Shown here: positions 1-9,779 of the stretch, piece after piece
How the letters are laid out: each line of letters begins with the position of its first letter
How positions within the stretch are numbered: the stretch's first letter is position 1
From: Flavobacterium luteum
Lineage (GTDB): Bacteria > Bacteroidota > Bacteroidia > Flavobacteriales > Flavobacteriaceae
Reading direction: 5' to 3'
Assembly (NCBI RefSeq): GCF_008806775.1
Contig: NZ_WAEM01000011.1
Coordinates: 1 to 64,000, forward strand
Length of the DNA: 64,000 nucleotides
Notes under the pieces: model-generated
Told to the model about the DNA's origin: nothing
Database searches by the model: none
What the model saw: the letters and a program-made list of their open reading frames with translations, nothing else
Position numbers and translations under genes: made by a program

Positions 1-931
1 AGTACCAGCGCCAACAATACGTATCAATCCATTAACTATGGTTGCTACTGCTGTGTTGTTACTAACATAAGAAACAGTTAAACCAGAACTGGCTGTTGCT
101 CCTGGGTTAAAGTCAATATCACCTACTGTTTTAGAAGGCAAGGCACTAAAAGTAATGCTTTGGTTGGATTTTGATACCGTTAAACTTTGATTAACTGAAA
201 GAGCTGCATTGTAGTTCGTATCGCCCACTTGAGAAGCAGTAATAGTAGCAGTACCAGCGCCAACAATACGTATCAATCCATTAACTATGGTTGCTACTGC
301 TGTGTTGTTACTAACATAAGAAACAGTTAAACCAGAACTGGCTGTTGCTCCTGGGTTAAAGTCAATATCACCTACTGTTTTAGAAGGCAAGGCACTAAAA
401 GTAATGCTTTGGTTGGATTTTGATACCGTTAAACTTTGATTAACTGAAAGAGCTGCATTGTAGTTCGTATCGCCTACTTGAGAAGCAGTAATAGTAGAAG
501 TACCAGCACCAACAATACGTATCAATCCATTAACTATGGTGGCAACTGCTGTGTTGCTACTAACATAAGAAACAGTCAAACCAGAACTGGCTGTTGCTCC
601 TGGGTTAAAATCAGTATCACCAAAGGTTTTAGTAGGCAAGGCACTAAAAGTAATGCTTTGGTTGGATTTTGATACCGTTAAACTTTGATTAACTGAAAGA
701 GCTGCATTGTAGTTCGTATCGCCTACTTGAGAAGCAGTAATAGTAGAAGTACCAGCACCAACAATACGTATCAATCCATTAACTATGGTGGCAACTGCTG
801 TGTTGCTACTAACATAAGAAACAGTCAAACCAGAACTGGCTGTTGCTCCTGGATTAAAGTCAGCATCGCCTACTGTTTTAGAAGGCAAAGCACTAAAAGT
901 AATGTCTTGACTGGTTTTTACTGGAGTTGCT
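1..931. repeat. 249-bp tandem repeat array (about 3.7 copies)
   Basis: The phase marker agtaccagc(g/a)cc occurs at 1, 250, 499 and 748, an exact 249-bp period, or 83 codons. The copies differ at only a few bases and encode Ig-like (Big_2-type) units containing ITFSALPSKTVGD, NPGATASSGL and TITASQVGD. A diverged copy lies at about 1822-2076. The array continues past the left edge. Such identity points to recent unequal recombination or gene conversion and to possible copy-number variation. Confidence 0.93.
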
Positions 932-3849
932 TCATTTGAAGCTGCACTTGCAGCACTTTGACCCACACTGTTTGTTGCCTTTACAGTAAAGGTGTAAGCA
1001 GTTCCATTAGTTAACCCAGAAACTGTTATCACTCCACTTCCTGCTTGATTTAAAGTCCCTGTAAGTCCACCTGGATTAGATGTTGCGGTATAGGATGTAA
1101 TTACGGAGTTCCCACTAAAAGCAGGAGCAGTAAAAGAAACTAATGCTTGCCCACTAATTCCAGAAGCCGTTGCTATTCCAATAATTGGAGCGTCTGGTAC
1201 ACTAACTGTATAGGAAATTTTTACTTGACCATTACCGCCATTACCGCCAGCGCGACCTCCGCTTGCTGTCCCGAAGGCGCCTGAACCTGCTCCGCCAGGA
1301 CTTGATCCAAGGTTTCCAATACCTGCCACAGTTTTACTTGCACCACCCGAACCTCCATTTGGACCACCTCCATCACCACCTTTACCCCCACTCGAGGTAG
1401 CGCCGTTGGCACCCGCACTTCCAATAGTTACTGTACCTCCAGAACCACCAACTGTATTGATCCCGCCTAAACCAAATGCGGTATTAATTACTCCTGTTCC
1501 TATTGCTTTAGCACCTATTACACCTCCATTTGCGATAACCGGAATAACAGATGAAAATTGACTGCTACCGCCAGCTGTTCCATTAGTACTACCATTAATA
1601 CTTGCAACCCCTCCTGCTCCAACTGTAACATTATAATTTGTGCCTGGTATAACAGTAATGTTTTCGTTGATTACATAAGACCCACCGGCACCACCGCCAC
1701 CTACTCCTCCAGTACTAGTTGAACCGCCTGAACCGCCTGCGCCCCAGCATTCAACAATAACTGAAGTAACTTCAGCAGGAGCTAACCATAAAGAGTTTCC
1801 TACTGTAGTAAAAGAAGTTTGATTTAGAACTGATAAATTTTGTGCAACTGATAGTGCTGGATCATAGCCACTATCCCCCGCTTGTGAAGCAGTGATTACA
1901 GTTACTCCAACGCCAACGATATGAATCATATTGTTAACAATGGTTGCCACATTAGTATTAGAACTTGTGTAGGTAATCGCTAAGCCAGAACTAGCTGTTG
2001 CCCCTGGATTAAAGTCAGCATCTCCTACTTTTTTTGATGGTAATGCATTGAAATTTATAGTTTGGGCTAGTTTACCAACTCCAACAATATTCATTTCAAT
2101 TCCATTAAAGATATCATCAAGAGTATCTGTATTGACCAACATAAAATCAGAACCATTGATACCTCCTTGATTCATAACACCATCAATAATATTAAAAACT
2201 TCTGTTCGCCATTGATTCGTTCCAGTTCCTGTAAATGGTATGGTTTGAAGACCTGCAGAATTTCTATATTTAAAGGCCCAAGTAGAACCCGCTGTTTTAT
2301 CCAGCCAGATAATAGTAAACTTTAAGTTTTTATTATTTGCAGGAAGTTCGCTATCAAGTTTGAAATACATCGTGTTTTTACCTGTAGTATTTTCAAAAGA
2401 ACGAGCAAAACGATCGTACTTTGAGGAACTTGCCGTTATGGCTCCCCGCACCCTGAATAATCCGATGGAAGTATCATCAGGATTTATCTGCGTCATAAAT
2501 CGCTCAATGTTTCCTTCGGCTATTTCCCAACCCGCATCATTGTAAAAATCTTGATTTTCACGCTGACCTACTTGTCCTAATACTACTGCCGCCGGATCTT
2601 CTAATCGAGCACCCCTGTCATAATATTTAGTGTCATTGCATATATTTTGATAGCGTAATGTGTTACTCTGGGTAGCATTTCCATATTTCCATTCAGGAAA
2701 CTTAACTTTATCAGCGGCATTCAGCCCTTCATGAAATACCGAAAAAGCGGTTGTGGCCGTTTCAGGATATACCTGTTGTGCATATTTATTATACATTTTG
2801 AAGGTTTCAATAATCCCGGGATTAGCGAAAGCATATTGCATGGCACTTACCGAAACATTTGTACAAGAAACACCCGTATTAAGACCTCCAAGAGCCGCCC
2901 AATAAAACCCAATTTCATAGTTCAAAGCAAAATACCCTTTTGTCCAGGACTGGTCCATTTCTGAAGCTGAAAATAGTTTTACTCCATTAGGATTTCCGGC
3001 ACTAACCTTAGGGTTAATTAAAAAGGGAGTCCATTGTTCTTTAAAAGTTTGTTCATCACTCAAATGATGTCCCCTGTTATAAGCCCCCCCTTTGATTCCA
3101 AAACCAATTGCAGGATCTAGCTGGGTCATTATCCAATTGTAAGCTGACGGATTATCAATAGGGTCAATACTGTTAAAAGTTAAAACAATTTTGTGATCGG
3201 AAACATCGTTGAAATATTGCTTGAATTTGGCAAAACATTCCAAACGAAATGTTTCCCAATCCGATGGGGATATAGCATATTGAGGATTAACACTTGAAAC
3301 AGTTCCTTTGTAGGCTTCTTCATCACCGGTAGCACCCGTTTTCACCTGAATAAAAGCAATATGACTGAATTTTTCTTGCGGCTGATTTCTTAAAAATAGT
3401 GCAAATTGTTCAATCATTTTAAAATAATACGTTTTATAATTTGCATTTAAATAATACGGATAGCCATGAGCTGCAAACGCATCATTCTTGGGAGCGTTAC
3501 TGATTACATCCACTTTGGGAACACCATTGCCAAAAAGCCACAACGGACAATCAGGCCCTACATTGACACTAAATCGAATCAACTTATTATTGGCAACAGC
3601 AAGGTCCAAAGACGCTTGAAAAGCAGAAAAATCCCAACCGTTTGGTCCACTAGGCTGAATATCTCCCCAAACAGCAGAAGTTTCAATACCCAAAACAAAA
3701 TTGGTTTGTGGATCTGAATAATCTACAACTCCTTCACCTCGATCCCAAATTCCATAATAGGAAGTAGGCAGCGATTGGGAATGTGATTTTGTAATACAAA
3801 ATGCTATCGCAATAATTAAGGCAATGTGTTTAAATATAAATTTTGTCAT
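1..3849 (-). CDS. GH42-like TIM-barrel glycosidase with glycine-rich, FN3 and tandem Ig-like repeats (3' end outside window)
   Basis: The frame is open from an ATG at 3849 to the window edge, at least 1,283 codons, with no stop. Residues 1-25 are a signal peptide. About 26-590 match the other GH42-like proteins here: a TIM-barrel with a QVKTGATGDE segment and a conserved glutamate in ASEMDQSW, which aligns with the probable nucleophile, then a beta-sandwich. It continues with a diverged Big_2-type Ig-like repeat (591-676), a glycine-rich domain opening with WLAPAEVTSVIVECWGAGG (about 677-880), a fibronectin type III domain (about 881-973), and at least 3.7 near-identical 83-residue Ig-like repeats. 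The likely role is an exported beta-galactosidase-type enzyme on a galactan, displayed on the surface. A T9SS sorting domain would be expected beyond the edge but is not seen. The GH42-like fold is fairly sure; the substrate is inferred. Confidence 0.8.
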   Translation of the reverse strand, partial: MTKFIFKHIALIIAIAFCITKSHSQSLPTSYYGIWDRGEGVVDYSDPQTNFVLGIETSAVWGDIQPSGPNGWDFSAFQASLDLAVANNKLIRFSVNVGPDCPLWLFGNGVPKVDVISNAPKNDAFAAHGYPYYLNANYKTYYFKMIEQFALFLRNQPQEKFSHIAFIQVKTGATGDEEAYKGTVSSVNPQYAISPSDWETFRLECFAKFKQYFNDVSDHKIVLTFNSIDPIDNPSAYNWIMTQLDPAIGFGIKGGAYNRGHHLSDEQTFKEQWTPFLINPKVSAGNPNGVKLFSASEMDQSWTKGYFALNYEIGFYWAALGGLNTGVSCTNVSVSAMQYAFANPGIIETFKMYNKYAQQVYPETATTAFSVFHEGLNAADKVKFPEWKYGNATQSNTLRYQNICNDTKYYDRGARLEDPAAVVLGQVGQRENQDFYNDAGWEIAEGNIERFMTQINPDDTSIGLFRVRGAITASSSKYDRFARSFENTTGKNTMYFKLDSELPANNKNLKFTIIWLDKTAGSTWAFKYRNSAGLQTIPFTGTGTNQWRTEVFNIIDGVMNQGGINGSDFMLVNTDTLDDIFNGIEMNIVGVGKLAQTINFNALPSKKVGDADFNPGATASSGLAITYTSSNTNVATIVNNMIHIVGVGVTVITASQAGDSGYDPALSVAQNLSVLNQTSFTTVGNSLWLAPAEVTSVIVECWGAGGSGGSTSTGGVGGGGAGGSYVINENITVIPGTNYNVTVGAGGVASINGSTNGTAGGSSQFSSVIPVIANGGVIGAKAIGTGVINTAFGLGGINTVGGSGGTVTIGSAGANGATSSGGKGGDGGGPNGGSGGASKTVAGIGNLGSSPGGAGSGAFGTASGGRAGGNGGNGQVKISYTVSVPDAPIIGIATASGISGQALVSFTAPAFSGNSVITSYTATSNPGGLTGTLNQAGSGVITVSGLTNGTAYTFTVKATNSVGQSAASAASNEATPVKTSQDITFSALPSKTVGDADFNPGATASSGLTVSYVSSNTAVATIVNGLIRIVGAGTSTITASQVGDTNYNAALSVNQSLTVSKSNQSITFSALPTKTFGDTDFNPGATASSGLTVSYVSSNTAVATIVNGLIRIVGAGTSTITASQVGDTNYNAALSVNQSLTVSKSNQSITFSALPSKTVGDIDFNPGATASSGLTVSYVSNNTAVATIVNGLIRIVGAGTATITASQVGDTNYNAALSVNQSLTVSKSNQSITFSALPSKTVGDIDFNPGATASSGLTVSYVSNNTAVATIVNGLIRIVGAGT

Positions 3850-3933
3850 GTTTTTATTATTTATTATTTTAAAAATTATCAAAAGACCACAATTTTTAAT
3901 TTTGTTAAATCTTAAATAGTTGAATATAGATTA

Positions 3934-4006
3934 CAAAATAAACACATATATTTTTTATCGTGTTGTCAAAACAAGTCAATAAGTATGCGTTTTTGTTTCA
4001 TTTGAC
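3934..4006 (-). promoter_or_regulatory. weak candidate operator/promoter for the GH42-like giant enzyme
   Basis: A clear half-site GTTTCATTT lies at 3995-4003. The partner half-site is poor (GTCAATAAG at 3975, spacing 20 rather than 22). A CAAAATAA sequence at 3934-3941 is one base off the reverse complement of TAnnTTTG. The placement resembles the strong elements elsewhere in the window, but this copy is degenerate. Confidence 0.4.
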
Positions 4007-4133
4007 ACAAAAAACTCTATTAAATAAAATTGTATTTCGAATCTTTGAGATCCCTTAAAATAATTCAACATATCTTCATCGAGAAGATTTATGTTTTGAG
4101 GGAGGATACTGAAAGGAAATCTAGCTAATAAAA

Positions 4134-4163
4134 AAAATCCACTTCATTTCTAAAGTGGATTTT
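4134..4163 (-). terminator. rho-independent terminator after the SusC/SusD/lipoprotein operon
   Basis: An 11-bp perfect stem (AAAATCCACTT at 4134-4144 pairing with AAGTGGATTTT at 4153-4163) is followed on the minus strand by a T-run. It lies about 70 bp after the stop of the 4235-4966 gene. Confidence 0.85.
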
Positions 4164-4234
4164 CTAGAATTAAAATACTAATATCTCTTAATTACTCGAA
4201 GTGTTGTTTTTACTAAAAAAAATAAAGATTTGTC

Positions 4235-4966
4235 TTATTGCACTATAATAGTAACCGTATCCGTATTTCTTTTATAATCGAATTCACTAGCTGAAGAAGT
4301 TCTATCGTCTATATAACCATTTCCTGTATAATTTTTTTGACCTACTTTAGTACCTAATACTGTTACCGTGTAAGTTCCAGGTGTAGTGAATTTATAGGAA
4401 TAGGTCAAATAATTTCTATTCAAAGCTACACCGGTAGAAAATCCTCCTACTGGAGCCAATAACACACTATTATTAGTAAAATAGGTAGTTACAAGGCCAC
4501 CACATTGTGAATATGTTTTAAGTGTTGGCATTATTTCCCTTAAACGATTTGCGGCAGTATCCATATAGTAAGGTTTATCTACTAAATTGGTTATACCAGT
4601 AAGTATTGTGTTTGCATCAAGAGTCGCAGTGGGATTTAAAACATTAAACGCCGCAATTTCAGTAGTCAAAATGGGAGTCCAAATGTCTAATTGTGCTTGT
4701 GATAAGACATACTCCTCTTGATCCACTTTTTTCCCTTGAGTAATCACTAAATAACTTTTGGTAAAATCGTGTCCAGCATCTCCGGAATAAATGACATAGG
4801 TTTCAGCATTGCCTGATATGGTAAAATTTACCGTTTCATTTACAGCAACTTCTGTTTTACTTGCTTCTATACTTACCCAAGTATCTAGTTCATCTTTCAC
4901 ACAAGACGTAAAAGAAAACAAAAGGGTTAAGCACAATAGAACATATATTGAATATTTGGTTTTCAT
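4235..4966 (-). CDS. SusE/F-position outer-membrane lipoprotein with PKD-like folds
   Basis: This is a 243-residue lipoprotein: the signal peptide ends in a lipobox with acceptor Cys22 (SFTSC). The segment after it (VNETVNFTISGNAETYVIYSGDAG, split here as VNETVNFTISG and AETYVIYSGDAG) resembles PKD/DUF5017-like domains. The C-terminus (TTPGTYTVTVLGT) looks like a second beta-sandwich. It starts 19 bp after the SusD stop and is the last gene of the susC-susD-lipoprotein operon, just before a strong terminator. Its position suggests a surface glycan-binding protein analogous to SusE/SusF, presenting oligosaccharide to the SusC/D pair. The exact family is not recognised, and the binding function is inferred from context only. 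Confidence 0.75.
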   Translation of the reverse strand: MKTKYSIYVLLCLTLLFSFTSCVKDELDTWVSIEASKTEVAVNETVNFTISGNAETYVIYSGDAGHDFTKSYLVITQGKKVDQEEYVLSQAQLDIWTPILTTEIAAFNVLNPTATLDANTILTGITNLVDKPYYMDTAANRLREIMPTLKTYSQCGGLVTTYFTNNSVLLAPVGGFSTGVALNRNYLTYSYKFTTPGTYTVTVLGTKVGQKNYTGNGYIDDRTSSASEFDYKRNTDTVTIIVQ

Positions 4967-4984
4967 ACTATTTATTTTTTATAA

Positions 4985-6688
4985 TTAATTGTATCCGGGA
5001 TTATTATTAACTATGGCGGGATTTGCTAAAATTTCGTTATTGGGTATCGGCATTAGATTATGATAATCTTGAACATTACCAGATAAGTTTATCCAATCCA
5101 AGTTTTGCTGATTCCAATAATTTTTCCATTTAGTAGGAGTAATTGCAGGTACTTCAGCAGGAATTGGTTGGGTTTGCTTTGCTAAGAATTTAGCATTTAA
5201 ACCAAGCAAAGTGGATTGTAACTTACCCCAACGTACCAAATCAAACCATCTTTTACCTTCTGCCATTAACTCGCGAGTACGTTCTAGTATTATATAATCT
5301 CTAAAAGCTTCCTGAGTTGAAACCAAAGGATCGGAAAGTGTTAAATCGACCAAACCAGTCGATTTTTGAAGTGTCAATACACGTGGTAGAGCATCTGTGT
5401 GAACTCCTCCAGCATTTACATTTCTCGCTCTACTTCTCAATTTGTTTAAAGCATCTATGGCTTCTTGTTCTGGACCACTCGTCTCGTTTAAAGCCTCGGC
5501 ATAAATTAACAATACCTCTGCAAACCTAAATATGGGCCAGTTCACATCGTAATCTTGAACTTTAAGTGGGAAATTAGAATCGTGTACTGGATAACGCCTA
5601 AACTTTCCAGCCGATACAGGAGTACTACTTATTGTACTTAATCTGATGAACTTCCCGGTAGCTGCTTTAATTTCAATTCTCGCATCAGTCCATTGCAATC
5701 GAATACTGTCTGCTTTATCATATAAAAACTGATGATAGGTATTTGCCCTTACAGTAGCTGTTGAACCTCCAGCCAATAGATTATTTATACCACTAGCATC
5801 AGAAGGTATACCCATATTATAACCTATACTACTCCCTACACCAAGTTTAGGAGACTTAAATTGTACATCAAAAATGATCTCATTGTTATTTTTATTTTGT
5901 ACTGAAAAAGCATCCGGAAAATAATCACACAACGAATACCTGTTTGCATCCATTACTTCTTTGGCAAATTTTGCTGCCAACGCAAAATCTGCAATTCCTT
6001 TATCTCCTGTATTATCTCTTTTTGCTATACTCCCTCTATTAAGATAAACACTAGCCAACAAAGTTTTAGCAGCATCTTGAGTTGCATGGCCTGCTAATTC
6101 TGGAGCCTTTACTTTAAGATTGATAACGCCATACTGCAAATCTTTAATTATATTTTCATAAATAGTGGCGACAGGAGTTCTAGGGATATTCAAATTATTT
6201 AACGAAGTAGTTTCTGTTTCTTTATACGGTACATCTCCAAAATATCGAATTAAATTGAAGTACAATAACGATTTAATAAATTTGGCTTCAGCCACTAAAC
6301 TATTTCTTTCAGTAACATCCATATCAATAGTGGGGATTTTTGCTATAGCAAGATTAGCTCTATTGATTCCTATATAATGATCTCTCCAGATAGGTAAAAT
6401 TACATCTATGTTGTCTGCGGTAAAAGTGTAGGAGTTAATCCCTCCTACGAATGATTTAGGAGCTACATTTGTTTCGTCTGTAGTTAAAAGTCCTTGACAT
6501 CTGCTGTATGCCCCTTCAAGCTGTAACGAACTGTAAACCCCTACAATTGCTGCTCTAGCATTAGCTTCTGTTTTAAATGAATTTTCAGGCGAAGCTTGAG
6601 ACAAGGGAACTTCTTCTAATAAATCACTACAGGCTACAAAACCCGCAATCAGTAGTAAAGAACCAAAATATTTGATTATATTTTTCAT
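4985..6688 (-). CDS. susD: SusD/RagB-family outer-membrane glycan-binding lipoprotein
   Basis: This 567-residue protein has a lipoprotein signal peptide with acceptor Cys20 (GFVAC-SD). The SusD N-terminal segment PENSFKTEANARAAIVGVYS and the C-terminal RagB features ELMAEGKRWFDLVRWGKL and RFAEVLLIYAEALNE are all present and intact. SusD proteins sit over the extracellular face of the SusC transporter and capture oligosaccharide. It begins 17 bp after the susC stop and is cotranscribed with it. The length is normal for the family. Family assignment is essentially certain; the ligand is inferred to be a galactan oligosaccharide from the neighbouring enzymes. Confidence 0.96.
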   Translation of the reverse strand: MKNIIKYFGSLLLIAGFVACSDLLEEVPLSQASPENSFKTEANARAAIVGVYSSLQLEGAYSRCQGLLTTDETNVAPKSFVGGINSYTFTADNIDVILPIWRDHYIGINRANLAIAKIPTIDMDVTERNSLVAEAKFIKSLLYFNLIRYFGDVPYKETETTSLNNLNIPRTPVATIYENIIKDLQYGVINLKVKAPELAGHATQDAAKTLLASVYLNRGSIAKRDNTGDKGIADFALAAKFAKEVMDANRYSLCDYFPDAFSVQNKNNNEIIFDVQFKSPKLGVGSSIGYNMGIPSDASGINNLLAGGSTATVRANTYHQFLYDKADSIRLQWTDARIEIKAATGKFIRLSTISSTPVSAGKFRRYPVHDSNFPLKVQDYDVNWPIFRFAEVLLIYAEALNETSGPEQEAIDALNKLRSRARNVNAGGVHTDALPRVLTLQKSTGLVDLTLSDPLVSTQEAFRDYIILERTRELMAEGKRWFDLVRWGKLQSTLLGLNAKFLAKQTQPIPAEVPAITPTKWKNYWNQQNLDWINLSGNVQDYHNLMPIPNNEILANPAIVNNNPGYN

Positions 6689-6704
6689 ATTTTTATATTT
6701 AAAA

Positions 6705-9700
6705 TTAAAAATTAAGGGAAAGACCGCATGTTACGGTAAAGTTACGTGGATAACTACCCAAATCGACTCCACCACCAACTTTACCTGCAGTTCCACCTAT
6801 AGCATTTACTTCAGGATCAAACCAGGAATACCGGGTCAACATAAATGGGTTATTAACTCTGGCGAATAATCTAAATTTGCTCACATTTAAACTTTCAACA
6901 ACTGACTTAGGCATTGCATAACCCAAAGTAATATAATCACACTTTATAAACGACCCGTCTTCTACATAAGAACTTCGAAATAATGTTGAATAGGCTCCAT
7001 TACCATTTTCTCCATGAAAAGTCCCAGTGGGATTAAATGCGCCACTGTAAGAGTGATTATACATGGCTAGTAGCGTGTTATTATTTCCAATATTTACCTT
7101 ATCTAAGTCCGTAACATTTGCATTGATGACATCGTTACCATACGAAAAGCGTAAAAAGAAACTAAAATCAAAACTTTTATAGGTAAATTCATTATTCAAT
7201 CCTCCAATAAATTCTGGTGTTGTATTCGCAATTGGCACCTTATCAGCTAAAGTAATCAAGCCATCTCCGTTGACATCGTATATTTTGACTTGTCCGTTAT
7301 TATTAAAGTCCGGAATTCCCGCACCCAATTGCTTTGGACTATTTGCAGCTTCGGTCTGATTGTTGATAATCTGATCTTCAATATATCCATAATACAGCCC
7401 GGTTGATTCACCTACTCGAACCAATATTTCATTATTAAATTTACCAGAAATATTAGCATCAAAATAAAACTCAGGCTTGTCGCCTAAATCTAGCACCATA
7501 CTTCTATTTAATGAAAAAGTAAAATCAGATCTCCATTTAAAATCGCTATTATTAATATTGACACTATTAACTGTCAATTCAAACCCTTTATTACTAAAGG
7601 AACCTATATTTTTCAAAGCAGTCTCAAAACCAGACGATGGCGGCAACTGAACGTCTAATAGCAAATCTGTAGTTTTTTTGTAATAAACTTCAGCAGTAAC
7701 AGTTAAACGGTTATTGAAAAACCCTAAATCTAAACCTAAATTGTATTGCGCCGTAGTTTCCCATTTTAAATCAGGGTTTGCTACGTTGTTGGGTACTTTT
7801 CCTGATGAAAAAATATCATTAAAAACATAATTTCCAGCATTTAATAAACTTAATGCACTGTAGGCTGGTATTTGATTGTTGCCGGTTAAACCATAGGAAG
7901 CTCTTAATTTTAAGTTATCAAAAATATCAGTGTTTTTGATAAATGATTCTTCGGAAAGCGTCCATCCTAATGCCAATGAAGGGAAATAACCCCATTTGTT
8001 ATCTTTGCCAAATTTTGAAGAACCATCTGCTCTCATAGATGCCGTTAAAAGGTATTTTTTGTTGTAACCATAGGATACACGTCCTAAATAGGAGGCCAAT
8101 TTTTCCTCGGATAGAACATTAGTCGGAAAATCTGCTAAAATGGCACTTGTTAAATCATTAAAACCATTCGTTTGATCACTAAAATTAGATGCCCCAGCGG
8201 TAAAATTACTTCTTTGATTATCTGAAAACTCCCCAACAGCTGTAGCATTAATATTGTGCAGTCCTAATACTTTCTTGTAATTCAATCGGGCCTCAACTAC
8301 TTGATTTAAAGTTTCTCCTTTTTGAAATTGCGCTACTCCATTCGCAAATCTTCCCTTAATTACAGTTGAGGGATAAAATACCTGCGAATTATTAAAAGAG
8401 CGATTAAATCCGTAGCTGGTATAAAAAGTTAAATCCTTAGTCACTTTTGTTTCATAAAAAACATTTCCAATTATTCTTGAACTTTCTGTTTGATTTTTAA
8501 CTTGATTAAGATAGGTAAGAACATTTTCATTATTTCCAGTGTTGATTTCAGGATCAATATCAATTTGTCCCAGAGTAAAATCAATGGGTTGAAAAGGATT
8601 GGTTGTAAACACCTTTTTGAAAATACCTTCCGGAGATTTATCTAAACTTCTACCAATATTTTTTGTAAATGCTAGTTTTATGTTAGTTCCAATTCTGGTT
8701 CCTTGTCCAATAGTTTGCACTATATTGGAATTTAAATTATATCGTTTAAAATTAGTCGCTATAACAACCCCTTCTTGATCCAGATAACTTCCAGAGAGTT
8801 GGTATTGCAAACCGTCTTTGCTACCGCCTCCCATACTTAGATCTAACTTTCTGGTAACAGCTGCTTGAGTAGCCGCTTTAGCCCAGTTTGTCCCTTGTGT
8901 ATTAGCATCTTTTTTATCTTGCCAATAAGGATTTATACTTGTCGTAGTTCCATTCAAATAATCAATTTGGTCATATCTTATACGTTGATCAATAAATTCA
9001 GATGGAGTAAGTACTCTTGGAAAATTTGTAGCAAGGGACAACCCAGTGCTTAGAGTGGCACTGATTTCTGCTTTACCTTCCTTCCCTAGTTTAGTGGTGA
9101 TAATTATCACTCCATTTGATCCCCTTGCACCATAGATAGCAGTAGCAGATGCATCTTTTAAAACTTCAATAGACTTAATCTGACCAGGATCTAAATCGGA
9201 TAATGGATTTGACGATACATTTTCATCGGGAATAATGGGAAAACCATCAATAACATACAAGGGCTGATTACCACTAGTGAGTGAACTTCCACCTCGAATA
9301 ATGGCCTTTACACCAGAACCTAATCCATTGTCGTTTTGTGTAATTTGCAAACCAGCAACACGACCAGCCAAAGCGGTTTGAACATCTAATGGATCCCCTT
9401 TCTCAATACTCGATGCTCTAACAGAAGATATCGCTCCTGTTAAATCCTTTTTCTTAGCTGTTCCGTATCCTATTACAACAACTTCATCTAAAGTAACATT
9501 CGACTCTACAAGGACAATTTCAATTGAACTACCTTGAATCTTAACTTCCTTTTTAGTAAAACCTGTACAAGTGATTGTTAAGACATCGCCGATTTTTGCC
9601 TTAATTTTAAAAATACCATCAAAATCAGTGATAACTCCGTTTTTAGTTCCTTTAATAGTTACATTAGTTTGTGGAATTGGCAAACCTTTGAGGTCTTTAA

Positions 9701-9779
9701 CAACTCCTTCTATCGTACCCTGTGCGAATAATGATATTGAAAATGTAAAAAAAATAATTGTTAATAATTTGAATTTCAT
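6705..9779 (-). CDS. susC: SusC/RagA-family TonB-dependent oligosaccharide transporter
   Basis: This 1,024-residue protein has a signal peptide (1-19), an N-terminal carboxypeptidase-regulatory-like domain (about 20-95, GTIEGVVKDLKGLPIP), a SusC signature (LDEVVVIGYGTAKKKDLTG), a plug containing the usual NPLSDLDPGQIKSIEVLKDASATAIYG region (read at about 180-215), and a long beta-barrel ending in an aromatic C-terminus (LSLNF). It imports oligosaccharides across the outer membrane, energised by TonB/ExbBD encoded elsewhere. It is first in a three-gene operon with susD and a lipoprotein. The promoter lies about 135-200 bp upstream and carries the locus-wide direct-repeat element. It is the only SusC in the window, so it probably serves the whole locus. 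Confidence 0.97.
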   Translation of the reverse strand: MKFKLLTIIFFTFSISLFAQGTIEGVVKDLKGLPIPQTNVTIKGTKNGVITDFDGIFKIKAKIGDVLTITCTGFTKKEVKIQGSSIEIVLVESNVTLDEVVVIGYGTAKKKDLTGAISSVRASSIEKGDPLDVQTALAGRVAGLQITQNDNGLGSGVKAIIRGGSSLTSGNQPLYVIDGFPIIPDENVSSNPLSDLDPGQIKSIEVLKDASATAIYGARGSNGVIIITTKLGKEGKAEISATLSTGLSLATNFPRVLTPSEFIDQRIRYDQIDYLNGTTTSINPYWQDKKDANTQGTNWAKAATQAAVTRKLDLSMGGGSKDGLQYQLSGSYLDQEGVVIATNFKRYNLNSNIVQTIGQGTRIGTNIKLAFTKNIGRSLDKSPEGIFKKVFTTNPFQPIDFTLGQIDIDPEINTGNNENVLTYLNQVKNQTESSRIIGNVFYETKVTKDLTFYTSYGFNRSFNNSQVFYPSTVIKGRFANGVAQFQKGETLNQVVEARLNYKKVLGLHNINATAVGEFSDNQRSNFTAGASNFSDQTNGFNDLTSAILADFPTNVLSEEKLASYLGRVSYGYNKKYLLTASMRADGSSKFGKDNKWGYFPSLALGWTLSEESFIKNTDIFDNLKLRASYGLTGNNQIPAYSALSLLNAGNYVFNDIFSSGKVPNNVANPDLKWETTAQYNLGLDLGFFNNRLTVTAEVYYKKTTDLLLDVQLPPSSGFETALKNIGSFSNKGFELTVNSVNINNSDFKWRSDFTFSLNRSMVLDLGDKPEFYFDANISGKFNNEILVRVGESTGLYYGYIEDQIINNQTEAANSPKQLGAGIPDFNNNGQVKIYDVNGDGLITLADKVPIANTTPEFIGGLNNEFTYKSFDFSFFLRFSYGNDVINANVTDLDKVNIGNNNTLLAMYNHSYSGAFNPTGTFHGENGNGAYSTLFRSSYVEDGSFIKCDYITLGYAMPKSVVESLNVSKFRLFARVNNPFMLTRYSWFDPEVNAIGGTAGKVGGGVDLGSYPRNFTVTCGLSLNF

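Noticed and set aside
1..931. Tandem repeats as a CRISPR array
   Set aside because: Repeat unit is 249 bp, in frame and coding throughout; no spacers.
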